NCBI GenBank assembly: GCA_947378425.1
Contig: CANCJV010000026.1
Span: 1-54,866 of the forward strand
Origin: Synechococcaceae cyanobacterium
GTDB lineage: Bacteria > Cyanobacteriota > Cyanobacteriia > PCC-6307 > Cyanobiaceae
Reading direction: 5' to 3'
Length of the DNA stretch: 54,866 nt
Part shown: piece by piece, positions 33,714-42,506 of the stretch
How positions within the stretch are numbered: position 1 is the stretch's first letter
How the letters are laid out: each line of letters begins with the position of its first letter
The notes under the pieces: generated by a model
Seen by the model: only the letters and a program-made list of their open reading frames with translations
Told to the model about the DNA's origin: nothing
The model's database searches: none
Program-made: the position numbers and the translations under genes

Positions 33714-34939
33714 GCAAGCGCCAGGGCCACCACGGTCTGGTTGTGCAGACCTCCGGAACCCTCGGTGCGGGCAATCTCGCCGTAGGTGTAGAAGCCGCCA
33801 ACCGACACCCCCTCCTTGATCGTGGGCAGCCGCAGACTTTGATCCAACAGACCCGCCTGATCCAGCAGGGATTTGCGGGCCACACACTCCAGCAACATGA
33901 AGCCACGAGCCGGCATGCCATCCAGTGACTTCTCGGCCAAGGCACAGACATCGGCGGTCGCCTCCAGAACCGAATGGCAGCTCCCCTTCATCAGGTAAGC
34001 CATCGCTCCCTGGGGCACCTCCGCAAAAATCGTCAGGGTACGTTTGTCATAATCCGCGCCATAGACATAGCGGATTTCGGTTCGATTGCGACGGGCGATA
34101 CCAATCGGCCGTGTGTGTGCGAAGGAGAAAAAGGTCTTCGGATCCTGGCGAACCTCCTCAGGGGCTTCATAGGCGTCCAGATAGACATCGAGAGCTGGCC
34201 GGTCATCGAGGCTGATCAAGGTGGTGCCACGGCTGCCAGTGACCAGCATCGGTTCACTGAGGGGCTCCCAGCCGTGCGCGATGCCAATGGCCATGGGCGA
34301 ATCGGAGGTGATCGCCGCCGCCACGACGGCATTGGTCAGCAGATCACCCTCATGAATCTGGCGGGTGGACTGCAAAGCCATGTCATCTCCGGCGCATCCG
34401 CCCATCAGTGGAACCTGAGCTCCGCAGGCATCGTAGGCGCCGCGCACCACTTCCATCTGGTCGCCACAGAGGCCATCGGCCAACAGGAACAGAATCGTGT
34501 GCTGTTTGCGTTCAAGCTGGTCAATGCACTGGGCCGCCTCAAAGGCGGCGTCGCGCAGCCCCCTCTGGGCATCGCCCTGGCCAAAACCAGTGGTGACCGC
34601 GAAACCTTCGCCGCCCAGGGCCCAGATCAACAGGCCACCCGAGAGTGCGTGGTCGCGAATCAGTTCACCGGCGGTGGAGCAGCCGATCACGTCGCCATCA
34701 CCCAGGACCTGCTTGACCCGGCGGGAGATCGCGGTCAGGTCATGGGCTGGAGAGCAGAAAATGATCGCCAGGCGGGGAGTTCCCATCGCCAGAACCGGTG
34801 CCAGGGCCTCATGAACGGCCCTCTCGGGGTCTTGATCGGTGGACGTGCCGACCCGAATCCAGCGATGGCGCTCCGAGTCTCGATCCATGGCACCAGGGTC
34901 AGCAGCGACAACGCTGGAGCTTTGATCAACAGAAAGCAT
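33710..34939 (-). CDS. FIST domain sensory protein
   Basis: A 409-residue protein with FIST N (about 35-230) and FIST C (about 235-385) domains. FIST proteins are sensory modules proposed to bind small molecules such as amino acids. Recognised by LAIIFCSPAHDL, VIGCSTAGELI, ILFLLADGLCGDQ, VPLMGGCAGDDMALQ, and in FIST C PMAIGIAHGWEPL, VPQGAMAYLMKG, ARGFMLLECVARK. No signal peptide or membrane helix is present, so it is cytoplasmic. I chose the ATG at 34939; a second ATG 18 codons on is possible. Coupled to the GGDEF-EAL gene by a four-base overlap, with which it probably forms a two-protein signalling unit. Confidence 0.88.
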   Translation of the reverse strand: MLSVDQSSSVVAADPGAMDRDSERHRWIRVGTSTDQDPERAVHEALAPVLAMGTPRLAIIFCSPAHDLTAISRRVKQVLGDGDVIGCSTAGELIRDHALSGGLLIWALGGEGFAVTTGFGQGDAQRGLRDAAFEAAQCIDQLERKQHTILFLLADGLCGDQMEVVRGAYDACGAQVPLMGGCAGDDMALQSTRQIHEGDLLTNAVVAAAITSDSPMAIGIAHGWEPLSEPMLVTGSRGTTLISLDDRPALDVYLDAYEAPEEVRQDPKTFFSFAHTRPIGIARRNRTEIRYVYGADYDKRTLTIFAEVPQGAMAYLMKGSCHSVLEATADVCALAEKSLDGMPARGFMLLECVARKSLLDQAGLLDQSLRLPTIKEGVSVGGFYTYGEIARTEGSGGLHNQTVVALALA

Positions 34940-35632
34940 GCCCGGGCTCGCCCAGAGGTGACGGTCAGCCTGACGGAAAGGGGCCAAGTCCGCGCGGATG
35001 AACAAACGAAAAGTTAATGACAGCGGACCCGGGCCGATCCGGCGGGGCCCTTGCGGATCGGTCGCAACCAGCAGAGGTCTGCTCTGGGCACAAGGAGTAA
35101 ACCACACTAAAACCAACACCAAGGGCCGCCAAGCGTGGCTTCAATCGACCCAATTCACGGCGATTGTCAGTACTTGAACAGCACCCGACATCAGGCATTC
35201 AGCCCCTCGTGAAAAGCCGCGGCAGCAGAGAGGCGTCGAGACAGATTCAATCGATTGAGTCCAATTCAACCGCAGGGGAAGGTGAAATGGTCTCCCCGAC
35301 AAGCACTCCCGCATCCGTCAGCAAGGCCGTTCACAGCCGTGGCGATCCCCCAGAGATCAATCCTGAAGTGATCGGGCAGCCACGCCAAATCAAGTCCACA
35401 GCCTCCAGCCATCAGCCCCAAGCCCCTGTCGCACAAGCCACCATCAGACGACGAGGCAAGCCAAGCCACCAGCAGCAGCCACAGGAAATCAAACTGGACA
35501 GATGTACCGACAAAAATCACAACGTAAATGAAGCCAACTCAGCCACAAGCAGATATGCATCAAAATCACGACCATCCCAGCCGTGCAGTGTCTCCATGAT
35601 GAATTCTGTCCAGTACCCATACCTGCAAGCTG
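34940..35632. other. 693-base divergent regulatory region
   Basis: It separates the divergent FIST and PAS-GGDEF genes and is clearly more AT-rich than its surroundings. A frame at 35164-35706 exists but is Ser/Gln/Pro-rich without domain features. Promoters for both cyclic-di-GMP transcripts must lie here. I cannot place them exactly. Confidence 0.5.
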
Positions 35633-38566
35633 TTGAATCCATCGCTTCAGCTCCAGGCGTGCTTGCCCCAGCCCTGGGTGCCCGAGATCCCCAAGCTGCT
35701 GCTTGAGAGTGCCTGCGATGTGCTGTTCCATCTCGTTGGCGGCCGACTGGACTGGATCTCCGATTCGATTGAAGCCCTGCTGGGCTGGCGCCCTGAGGAG
35801 CTGCGCAATCAGTCCCTCGACCAACTCGCTCCCCCGGGCGATCCCGACGCCCTGCAGGCGTTGGTGGTGGCTGCAGCCGCCGGCAGGCTGGCGGAAGCCG
35901 ACACCCGACTGAAGCACCGCGATGGTGACTGGCGCTGGGCCCATATCTCCCTGGCCCCCCACAGTGATCCGGCCGTCGAAGCCGGGGCCATCGGCTGGAT
36001 ACGGGACATCCACAGCCAGATGGAGCGTCACCAGAGGCAGGAGGCCAGCTTCCGATCCCTGGCCGAATCGGAGGCCCGCTACCGCCTGGTGGCTGAGCAT
36101 GCCTCGGATGTGGTGTTTCAGGCCGATCCCAGCGGCATACCCACCTGGTTCTCCGCCTCGCTCACGGCGCTGACGGGCTGGCAGCCCGAGGAGTTGATCG
36201 GCCGCCCCTTCGAACAGCTGGTCCACCCCGATCACCGCCTGCGCCATCGCGCCGCCATGGCGGCCCTGCGGAGCGGCAGTCATCAGCAATGGGAGCTGAA
36301 GGTGCTCTGCAAGGACGGCCACGACACCTGGATCGCTGTCAACGTGCGCCAGCTGAATGCTGCTGACGGAACCACGATCGGCCTGGTGGGGAGCTGGCGG
36401 GACATCCAGCGGGATGTTGAGACGCGGGAGATATTGGCGCAGGCTCGCCGCAAACAACTTGAATCCGAAGCACTGCTGCGCCAGGTGGAGGAGCAAGCAG
36501 CGATCGGCTTCGGCCTGATCTCAGCAGCAGATGGGCGGTTGATCAAAGTCAATCCAGCGATCTGCAACATGCTCGGGCGTGATGAGCGCACACTCCTGCA
36601 GAGGACCTGGGCTGATTTAACGCACCCGGAAGATCGCGATCAGGAGACTGGACTTATCGAAGACATGAAAGCCAATCTGATTCCCTCCTACCGGTTGATC
36701 AAGCGCTTTATCAGGCCCAATGGCGAGACGGCCTGGGGCGACGTCTCGATCTCCTGCATCCGCAACAACGATGAGTCAGTACGACTATTCATTGCCCAGC
36801 TTATCGACATCACCGAGCAAAAAGAAGCTTCACTTCAGACCACAAAGAAACAGATGCTTCTCAATACAATCCTCAACCATATCGACGCCCACGTCTACGT
36901 GAAAGACAGGGCCGGACGTTATCTCTACACCAATCGCCAAGTTGCAGCCAGGATGGGCCTCCCGGACGAGGACATCCTGGGCAAGACCGACGCAGAGCTG
37001 GGACCAGCCGATGACGTCGGCGCGATTGCCGCAGCCGATCAGGAGCTGTTCCGTTCTCACGCCTCGACGAGCCGCGAAGAGGTGATCGTTTCACCCTCCG
37101 GGGAAGAGCGCATCTTGCTGTCTAAAACAATGATTCTGCCGCGTCTCGGTGAAGCTGAATGCTTGCTTGGCTTTGCGACCGACATCACGGCTCACAAACG
37201 CGCCGAAGCAGTCCTGCGTGACTCGGAGCAGCACTTTCGCCTGCTCGCCGAAAACTCCTGTGACGTGATGCTGTTACTGGCCGCTGACGGCCGCATCAGC
37301 TGGGTTTCGACTGCCCTTGAGCAGACCCTGGGCTGGCAGCCTGAAGACTGGATCGGACGCTCCGGCGCCGAGGTTCTCAGCCAACAGGCCGAAACACCCC
37401 ATCCGCCACAACCCTGGGAACGGATTTGCCATGGAGATGCCATCGTCGTCCGCGGGCAGGTGCTGGCCAAAGACGGTCAGCTTCACTGGATTGAGACCCA
37501 TGCCAGCCCTTATCGCAATGACAGCGGTCAGTTCTCAGGCAGCGTGGCCAGCTTCCGGGTGATTGATGACGAAATAGCAACCGAAGCGGCACGGCGCTGC
37601 AGTGAAGAGCGCCATCGCCTGCTGGCGGACAATGCCAATGACGTGATCTGGACGATGGAACTCGATGGCAATTTGAGCTATATCAGCCCAGCGGTGGAAA
37701 AACTTCGGGGCTTTACAGCCGAAGAAGCCCTGGGCCAGACCATCGAGCAGATTATGACATCGAAATCCAAAGCCCATTGGAAAGAGTACATCAATGGACT
37801 ACAGATCGCCATGGCCAGGGGTGAACAGCCAGGCAATTTTCATGCAGAGCTGGAGTACCACCGCAAAGACGGCAAGACCACCTGGTGTGAGGTGCTGGCC
37901 ATTCCCCTGCTTGATCAAAGGGGCCAGTTCGTGCAGCTGCTTGGCATGAGTCGCGACATCCAGGAACGGAAGCTTCATGAGCTGGAGCTGCAACAGGCGC
38001 GCGACCAGGCCCAGGCTGCCCAGCTTGCCTTGCTGGAGGCCAACAGAAAACTGCAGAAACTGGCCACCACGGATTCACTGACGGGTATTTCAAATCGCCG
38101 CACCCTTGAGGCAAAGCTGAATGAAGAAATCGCTCGTTCCCATCGCTACGGAAGTCAACTGACCCTGGTGATGTTCGACATTGACCACTTCAAAACGATC
38201 AACGACACCTATGGCCACCAGGTCGGTGATGAGGTCCTGGTGCAGATCTGCCAGCGCATCAGCCGGCAACTGCGCATGACGGACAGCCTGGCCCGCTGGG
38301 GCGGCGAGGAATTCATGGTGCTGATGCCCCAATGTCGCGGCGACAAGGGCCGGCAGCTCGCCGAAAAACTCAGGGCCCTGATTGCCAACCAGCCCATTGG
38401 ACCGGTGCCGACCGTCAGCGCCAGCTTCGGCGTGGCCCAGCTCCTCAATGCCGAGGATCGCGATCATCTGCTGCAGCGCCTGGACGAGGCCCTGTATCAA
38501 GCCAAGGGAATGGGACGAAACCGAGTCTCCTGCGCCGAAGCCACGGTTAACAGTTCTTCACATTAG
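35633..38566 (+). CDS. Six-PAS diguanylate cyclase (GGDEF)
   Basis: A 977-residue cytoplasmic sensor that should make cyclic-di-GMP. Six PAS domains begin near residues 25, 149, 281, 407, 526 and 655, several followed by PAC-type ends (WRDIQRD, FATDITAHKRAE, MSRDIQERK). The GGDEF domain starts at LATTDSLTGISNRR (~809); the active loop is GGEEF (~889), a functional variant, and the inhibitory RxxD site is RMTD five residues before. No EAL or transmembrane segment. The start TTG at 35633 has no clear ribosome-binding site, so the real N-terminus may differ slightly. It faces the FIST/GGDEF-EAL pair. Confidence 0.92.
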   Translation: MNPSLQLQACLPQPWVPEIPKLLLESACDVLFHLVGGRLDWISDSIEALLGWRPEELRNQSLDQLAPPGDPDALQALVVAAAAGRLAEADTRLKHRDGDWRWAHISLAPHSDPAVEAGAIGWIRDIHSQMERHQRQEASFRSLAESEARYRLVAEHASDVVFQADPSGIPTWFSASLTALTGWQPEELIGRPFEQLVHPDHRLRHRAAMAALRSGSHQQWELKVLCKDGHDTWIAVNVRQLNAADGTTIGLVGSWRDIQRDVETREILAQARRKQLESEALLRQVEEQAAIGFGLISAADGRLIKVNPAICNMLGRDERTLLQRTWADLTHPEDRDQETGLIEDMKANLIPSYRLIKRFIRPNGETAWGDVSISCIRNNDESVRLFIAQLIDITEQKEASLQTTKKQMLLNTILNHIDAHVYVKDRAGRYLYTNRQVAARMGLPDEDILGKTDAELGPADDVGAIAAADQELFRSHASTSREEVIVSPSGEERILLSKTMILPRLGEAECLLGFATDITAHKRAEAVLRDSEQHFRLLAENSCDVMLLLAADGRISWVSTALEQTLGWQPEDWIGRSGAEVLSQQAETPHPPQPWERICHGDAIVVRGQVLAKDGQLHWIETHASPYRNDSGQFSGSVASFRVIDDEIATEAARRCSEERHRLLADNANDVIWTMELDGNLSYISPAVEKLRGFTAEEALGQTIEQIMTSKSKAHWKEYINGLQIAMARGEQPGNFHAELEYHRKDGKTTWCEVLAIPLLDQRGQFVQLLGMSRDIQERKLHELELQQARDQAQAAQLALLEANRKLQKLATTDSLTGISNRRTLEAKLNEEIARSHRYGSQLTLVMFDIDHFKTINDTYGHQVGDEVLVQICQRISRQLRMTDSLARWGGEEFMVLMPQCRGDKGRQLAEKLRALIANQPIGPVPTVSASFGVAQLLNAEDRDHLLQRLDEALYQAKGMGRNRVSCAEATVNSSSH

Positions 38567-38597
38567 GTTGGGCCGATCCTCTGGCAGGTTCGGCAGC

Positions 38598-38804
38598 GTG
38601 CTGTTCTCCCTCCTTTACACGGTCAGCTTTGCTGTGATCCTCTGCGGAGCCTTTGCCTTGATGCGCCAGGGATTCGGTGCCCAGAACAGCCCGCCCGCCG
38701 CCAGGGCCAGCAGGCATCCTGAGGCCCCGAAGCACGGCGAATCCGTCATGTACGTGGACCTGAGCCGCGAACGTCTCGAGCAGCTCTATCAACAGCCTTC
38801 CTGA
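38598..38804 (+). CDS. Small single-pass membrane protein (DUF2973-like)
   Basis: A 68-residue protein from a GTG at 38598. One N-terminal membrane helix (LFSLLYTVSFAVILCGAFALM) is followed by RQGFGAQ, a His-Pro-Glu (SRHPEAPKHGE), then VMYVDLSRERLEQLYQQ. Layout and the HPE motif resemble the cyanobacterial DUF2973 family as I recall it. Start codon and family are both moderately sure. It follows the diguanylate cyclase by 31 bases on the same strand, and a terminator follows at 38891. Confidence 0.65.
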   Translation: MLFSLLYTVSFAVILCGAFALMRQGFGAQNSPPAARASRHPEAPKHGESVMYVDLSRERLEQLYQQPS

Positions 38805-38890
38805 GCTCATCGGCAACTGATCCGCGCGCTGAGACTGCATGTCTTGGCTTCTTCCCCCTCTCGGCTGATGCAAACCTGAACCAGAGGCAC

Positions 38891-38918
38891 AAAAAAGCGC
38901 CGCCTCAGCGACGCTTTT
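38891..38918. terminator. Bidirectional-type intrinsic terminator
   Basis: AAAAGCG and CGCTTTT form a 7-bp outer stem; one mismatch and a CGC/GCG inner pairing complete the hairpin around CTCA. A-run before and T-run after let it work on either strand. On the plus strand it lies about 90 bases behind the DUF2973-like gene and should end the diguanylate cyclase transcript. Confidence 0.8.
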
Positions 38919-39037
38919 CTCCCTTGGCCCATCGACAGGAGCGTCGCTGGCCCCAACCACACTATTCACTCGGGGGCCAACAGCTCAGTCACCAATTCCT
39001 GACAATTTCCGCGCTTAATGCATAGATTTGAGTGCCA

Positions 39038-39643
39038 ATGTTGCGTTTGACGACTGAACGCGTCGAAACGTCTGGAGTCGATGTCCATCCTTGCCCGCCA
39101 GTCCCGGGAAGCCCTAGGACAGGAAGCGCTGAGACGGAGATCCCCATGGCAGGGCGATTGGTCAAACTTCCAGCAGCTGCGACAGCACAGATCTCCGACA
39201 CAGGCAACATCAACGCAGCGGAGCAAGACTGTTGCAACTCAGCAAGCGACTGTCTTCTGCTGGTTGGCAAAGCGCTGGATTTTTTCTGCCTCCATTTTCG
39301 CCAGCCCTTGCCGTTGGCAGAGTTGGCCTGGGGCCTCGGGGTCAGCGAACGTCGCCTTTTGTTCTGTTTTGATCGGGCCCGTGGCATGACCCCGAGCCAG
39401 GCGCTGCTGGAATTTCGTCTGAACCGTTTGTTTCTGACGATCCGGGACTATCCCGACCAAAGCCTGCGACGCTCGATTCGTGAATGCGGCCTGGGCCATA
39501 CCGGCCACATCATCGAGTTGTTTGAAACCAGCTTCGGCATCGCGATGACCCTATTTCTGCTCACCTGCAGACGGGCCCAGGAGGATCGGTCCTTCCGCCG
39601 CCAACACCCTCTGCGCCATCAACTCGTGCTTCCCTGCCGGTAG
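39038..39643 (+). CDS. AraC-type HTH transcriptional regulator
   Basis: A 201-residue protein. The C-terminal half carries a double helix-turn-helix of the AraC/XylS type: LDFFCLHFRQPLPLAELAWGLGVSERRLLFCFDRARGMTPSQALLEFRL, then SLRRSIRECGLGHTGHIIELFETSFG. The second helix-turn-helix is somewhat divergent from the usual GF-x-SYFSRxFK pattern. The N-terminal 75 residues are low in conservation and no ligand domain is recognised. ATG at 39038 was chosen; GTG at 39032 and ATG at 39146 are alternatives. It is alone on its strand; targets unknown. Confidence 0.75.
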   Translation: MLRLTTERVETSGVDVHPCPPVPGSPRTGSAETEIPMAGRLVKLPAAATAQISDTGNINAAEQDCCNSASDCLLLVGKALDFFCLHFRQPLPLAELAWGLGVSERRLLFCFDRARGMTPSQALLEFRLNRLFLTIRDYPDQSLRRSIRECGLGHTGHIIELFETSFGIAMTLFLLTCRRAQEDRSFRRQHPLRHQLVLPCR

Positions 39644-39725
39644 GGCCCCTGCAGGCCTCATCCCCCATGCTCCGCCAAGGTCGTGTCACCGAGGACGATC
39701 ACACAGTGGAGCCTCGCCCGGCAGC

Positions 39726-39989
39726 ATGGACAACCATCCCATCCTCATGTTGCTTCCCAATCCCCTCTGTCCCCTGAGCGCCGCCAAAATTGCTGGCTTG
39801 CAGGCCACCGTGCTGCTGTTGCTGGGCCTGTTGATCAAGTCCAGGATCCAGATCAAAGCGTTCTCGGCACTGGGACTGTTTTTGCTGCTGCTCCAGACCC
39901 TGGTCTTCCTGGCCGCCGGTGGCGCCCTGGGGCTGGGGGCAATGGCCGCCCTGGCCTATGGTTTGAAGCGGTACCAGGCAGCGGCTTGA
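39726..39989 (+). CDS. Small two-helix membrane protein
   Basis: An 87-residue hydrophobic protein. Two membrane helices (KIAGLQATVLLLLGLLIK and FSALGLFLLLLQTLVFLAAGG), a third weak one (LGLGAMAALAYGL) and a short basic end (KRYQAAA). No family recognised. The start is an ATG at 39726. The coherent hydrophobic pattern favours a real gene, possibly in the same unit as the AraC-type regulator 82 bases upstream. Confidence 0.55.
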   Translation: MDNHPILMLLPNPLCPLSAAKIAGLQATVLLLLGLLIKSRIQIKAFSALGLFLLLLQTLVFLAAGGALGLGAMAALAYGLKRYQAAA

Positions 39990-40725
39990 GCCAGCCGAGG
40001 GCCGCCAGAAGTCGGCCCCACCAACCCTGACCCGCTCGACAGAGCCAGGCCTCCAGGTTGCTCAGAGGCCCAGCGATCGAGGCCGAGTACCCGAGGGGGC
40101 ATGAATCCCTGCTGCCGTTGAGGTCAGAACGGTCCCATCGCCATCCAGCAGAGAAGCGCTGCACCTCCGCGTCCTGACAAAGTTGGCCATGATCACCCAG
40201 ATCGCTCCGTGACGGGGCGTGCTGCCACCGGCCAGCCGTTCCCCCACGTCGAGATCAAGGGATGGCTGCGGCTGCTCCCTGATCGGCGGAACTTTCTGGG
40301 CAATCAAGAACTGGGTTGGCGGCTCGGCACGCCAGGGTGAGTGAATCAGGCGGGTTGTCCAGGGATCCGAGGCCAGCGCACATCAGCAGCAGATCGGGCC
40401 AGAGCCCGACCCGGCTCAGGCGAGCGCCTCACACCCGGTTGCTGAGGCCCAGACCGGTCAAGCCGTTCAATCCGGCACTCCGAGCGACACCCGTTCAACG
40501 CGCTGAACCCATGACAACAGCAGGGCTGCAGCCCTGGAGGTGAGGTGTTAAGGCAAGCCTGATCTGACCGGGGCAGCCCTGAGCAGCGGCTCCCTCCCCT
40601 CGCCGAGGGGGGCAGTCCCCAGCACGAACCAGCGCCATCTGGCACACCTCCGAGACGGATACCACCCAGCCCGGGAGGGAGCGCACCGCGTTAGGTTTTG
40701 TACCGAATCCATCGCAGGCGCGCCA
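39990..40725. other. 736-base region upstream of OCP
   Basis: I recognise no gene. The OCP promoter should lie in the last ~100 bases; a GTTAGGTTTTGTACCG stretch at about 40690-40705 is a possible core element, but no good -35/-10 pair stands out. A short G-C hairpin (CCCCTC/GAGGGG near 40595-40610) is present. Confidence 0.5.
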
Positions 40726-41682
40726 ATGTTCACCCTTGACAGGGCCACACGGATTTTTCCCGAAACCCAGTCGGCTGACGTCGTGCCGGCGCTCACGGCC
40801 CGCTACAACCTACTCAGTGCCGAAGATCAACTCGCCTTGATCTGGTATGCCTACCTTGAGATGGGCAAAACAATCACGATTGCGGCCCCGGGTGCCGCTC
40901 GCATGCAGTTCGCCGAACCGATGCTGAACCGCATCCGCGGCATGAACTTCGCCGAACAGAGCCAGGTGATGTGCGATCTGGCCAATCACGCCGACACCGA
41001 ACTGGCCCGCTGGTATGCCTCCTGGTCCGTGAACATCAAGCTGGGCTTCTGGTACAAGCTCGGCGAATGGATGGAGCAGGGCATCGTGGCCCCGATTCCT
41101 GCCGGCTACCAGCTCTCGGCGAATGCCGCTGCCGTGCTCGAATCGCTGAAGACTATCGACAAAGGGCAGCAGATCACCGTGCTGCGCAACTTTGTCGTCG
41201 ACATGGGCTTCGATCCTGGCAAGAGCGCCGGCGTCGAACGGGTGAGTGAGCCCGTGATTCCCCCCACGGCTCCCGAAGAGCGCAGCAGTGTCGTGATCGA
41301 AGGCGTCGAAAACGCCACGGTGATCGAGTACATGAACCTGCTCAATGCCAACGATTTCGACAACCTCATTGAGCTGTTCCTGCCCGACGGGGCCCTGCAA
41401 CCCCCCTTCCAGCGGCCGATTGTGGGCAGAGACGCCGTGCTGCGCTTCTTCCGCGAAGACTGCCAGAATCTCAAGCTGCTGCCCGATCGGGGCGTCACCG
41501 AACCTTCCGATGGCGGCTTCACCCAGATCAAGGTGACCGGCAAGGTGCAGACCCCCTGGTTCGGCGCCGGTGTCGGTATGAATGTGGCCTGGCGCTTCCT
41601 GCTCGATCCCCAGGGCAAGATCTACTTCGTGGCCATCGATCTGCTGGCTTCTCCCGCTGAGCTGCTCAAGTTCGCCCGTTGA
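40726..41682 (+). CDS. ocp: Orange carotenoid protein
   Basis: A 318-residue photoprotective protein that binds a ketocarotenoid, is converted by blue-green light to the red form and quenches phycobilisome energy. The all-helical N-terminal domain (1-~160) and NTF2-like C-terminal domain (~195-318) are complete. Residues matching Synechocystis functional sites by hand alignment: Tyr43, Trp109, Arg154, Tyr202 and Trp289 (Syn Y44, W110, R155, Y201, W288). The acidic partner of the R155-E244 salt bridge is Asp245 here. Presence of FRP downstream suggests the OCP1 type. The next gene, crtW, starts on its stop codon. Confidence 0.97.
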   Translation: MFTLDRATRIFPETQSADVVPALTARYNLLSAEDQLALIWYAYLEMGKTITIAAPGAARMQFAEPMLNRIRGMNFAEQSQVMCDLANHADTELARWYASWSVNIKLGFWYKLGEWMEQGIVAPIPAGYQLSANAAAVLESLKTIDKGQQITVLRNFVVDMGFDPGKSAGVERVSEPVIPPTAPEERSSVVIEGVENATVIEYMNLLNANDFDNLIELFLPDGALQPPFQRPIVGRDAVLRFFREDCQNLKLLPDRGVTEPSDGGFTQIKVTGKVQTPWFGAGVGMNVAWRFLLDPQGKIYFVAIDLLASPAELLKFAR

Positions 41683-42482
41683 TCGTCTGTTCCTGCCAGC
41701 CAGTTACGCCACTGCAGCCACAGTCCCCCCTTCGGGGGCTGTGGCTTTCTCTTGGCATCATCGGAGCCTGGGGCGCCAGCCTGCTGCTGCTGCTCCTTGA
41801 TGGCGGCTGCCAACCGCCGACACTGCTGGCCCTGGCGGTGCTGATTCGAGCGTTTCTGCAGACGGGGCTGTTCATCGTTGCCCATGACGCCATGCACGGC
41901 TCGCTGCTGCCCGATTCGCAACACTGGAACGATCGGCTCGGCCGACTGGCCCTGGGACTTTATGCCTTTCTGCCCTGGGAACGCTGTCACCGCCACCACC
42001 TGAGCCACCACCTCGCCCCCGCCAGCCCCCACGACCCGGATTATCACGATGGTCATAACCGCGGGGCTGTGGCCTGGTACCTGAGCTTCATGGCGAAGTA
42101 CCTCACGCCCTCCCAGATGACCGGACTGCTCAGCTGCTGGCTGGTCAGCGCCCTGCTTCTGCAGGCGCTGACCAGCCACCCATGGGCCAACCTGGCGCTG
42201 TTCTGGATCCTGCCGCTCCTGCTGAGCTCGCTGCAGCTGTTTGTGTTCGGCACCTACCTGCCCCACCGCGAAGGAGCTGGAGCGGCTGGCGATCGTCATC
42301 AGGCCCGCAGCCTGGCACTGCCGCAGGGCCTGTCCTTGCTGGCCTGCTACCACTTCGGCTACCACTGGGAGCATCACGAATCTCCGGAGCTGCCCTGGTT
42401 CCAGCTGCCCCAGCGGCGACGCTTCATCACAGATCACCGGCAAGACCCGGCTGAGCTCGCACTGCCGCACGCCAGCCGATAG
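41679..42482 (+). CDS. crtW: Beta-carotene ketolase (CrtW type)
   Basis: A 267-residue membrane di-iron enzyme that adds keto groups to beta-carotene, giving echinenone/canthaxanthin for OCP. The His boxes are intact: HDAMH (~70), HRHHLSHH (~105) and HWEHH (~229). Four hydrophobic stretches fit the fatty-acid-hydroxylase fold. The TTG at 41679 overlaps the OCP stop; no other ATG/GTG/TTG start lies before the first helix. A strong hairpin (41717-41745) is embedded in these first codons. Its place between OCP and FRP makes the operon self-sufficient for the carotenoid. Confidence 0.93.
   Translation: MIVCSCQPVTPLQPQSPLRGLWLSLGIIGAWGASLLLLLLDGGCQPPTLLALAVLIRAFLQTGLFIVAHDAMHGSLLPDSQHWNDRLGRLALGLYAFLPWERCHRHHLSHHLAPASPHDPDYHDGHNRGAVAWYLSFMAKYLTPSQMTGLLSCWLVSALLLQALTSHPWANLALFWILPLLLSSLQLFVFGTYLPHREGAGAAGDRHQARSLALPQGLSLLACYHFGYHWEHHESPELPWFQLPQRRRFITDHRQDPAELALPHASR
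41717..41752 (+). promoter_or_regulatory. Terminator-like hairpin at the OCP/crtW junction
   Basis: GCCACAG and CTGTGGC form a 7-bp outer stem, CCCCC and GGGGG a 5-bp inner one; a single unpaired T bulges on the left side. The tail reads TTTCTCTT. This looks like an intrinsic terminator 35 bases after the OCP stop yet lies inside the first codons of crtW. It could reduce read-through so that OCP exceeds CrtW and FRP; this is inference. Confidence 0.65.
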
Positions 42483-42506
42483 CTTCATTGGAGAAGCTTG
42501 AGGCCG

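Noticed and set aside
35164-35706. A 180-codon plus-strand frame before the PAS-GGDEF gene
   Set aside because: Ser/Gln/Pro-rich without domains, and it overlaps the start of the well-supported PAS-GGDEF gene in another frame. I also considered a frameshift joining the two, but its last residues do not resemble a PAS start.
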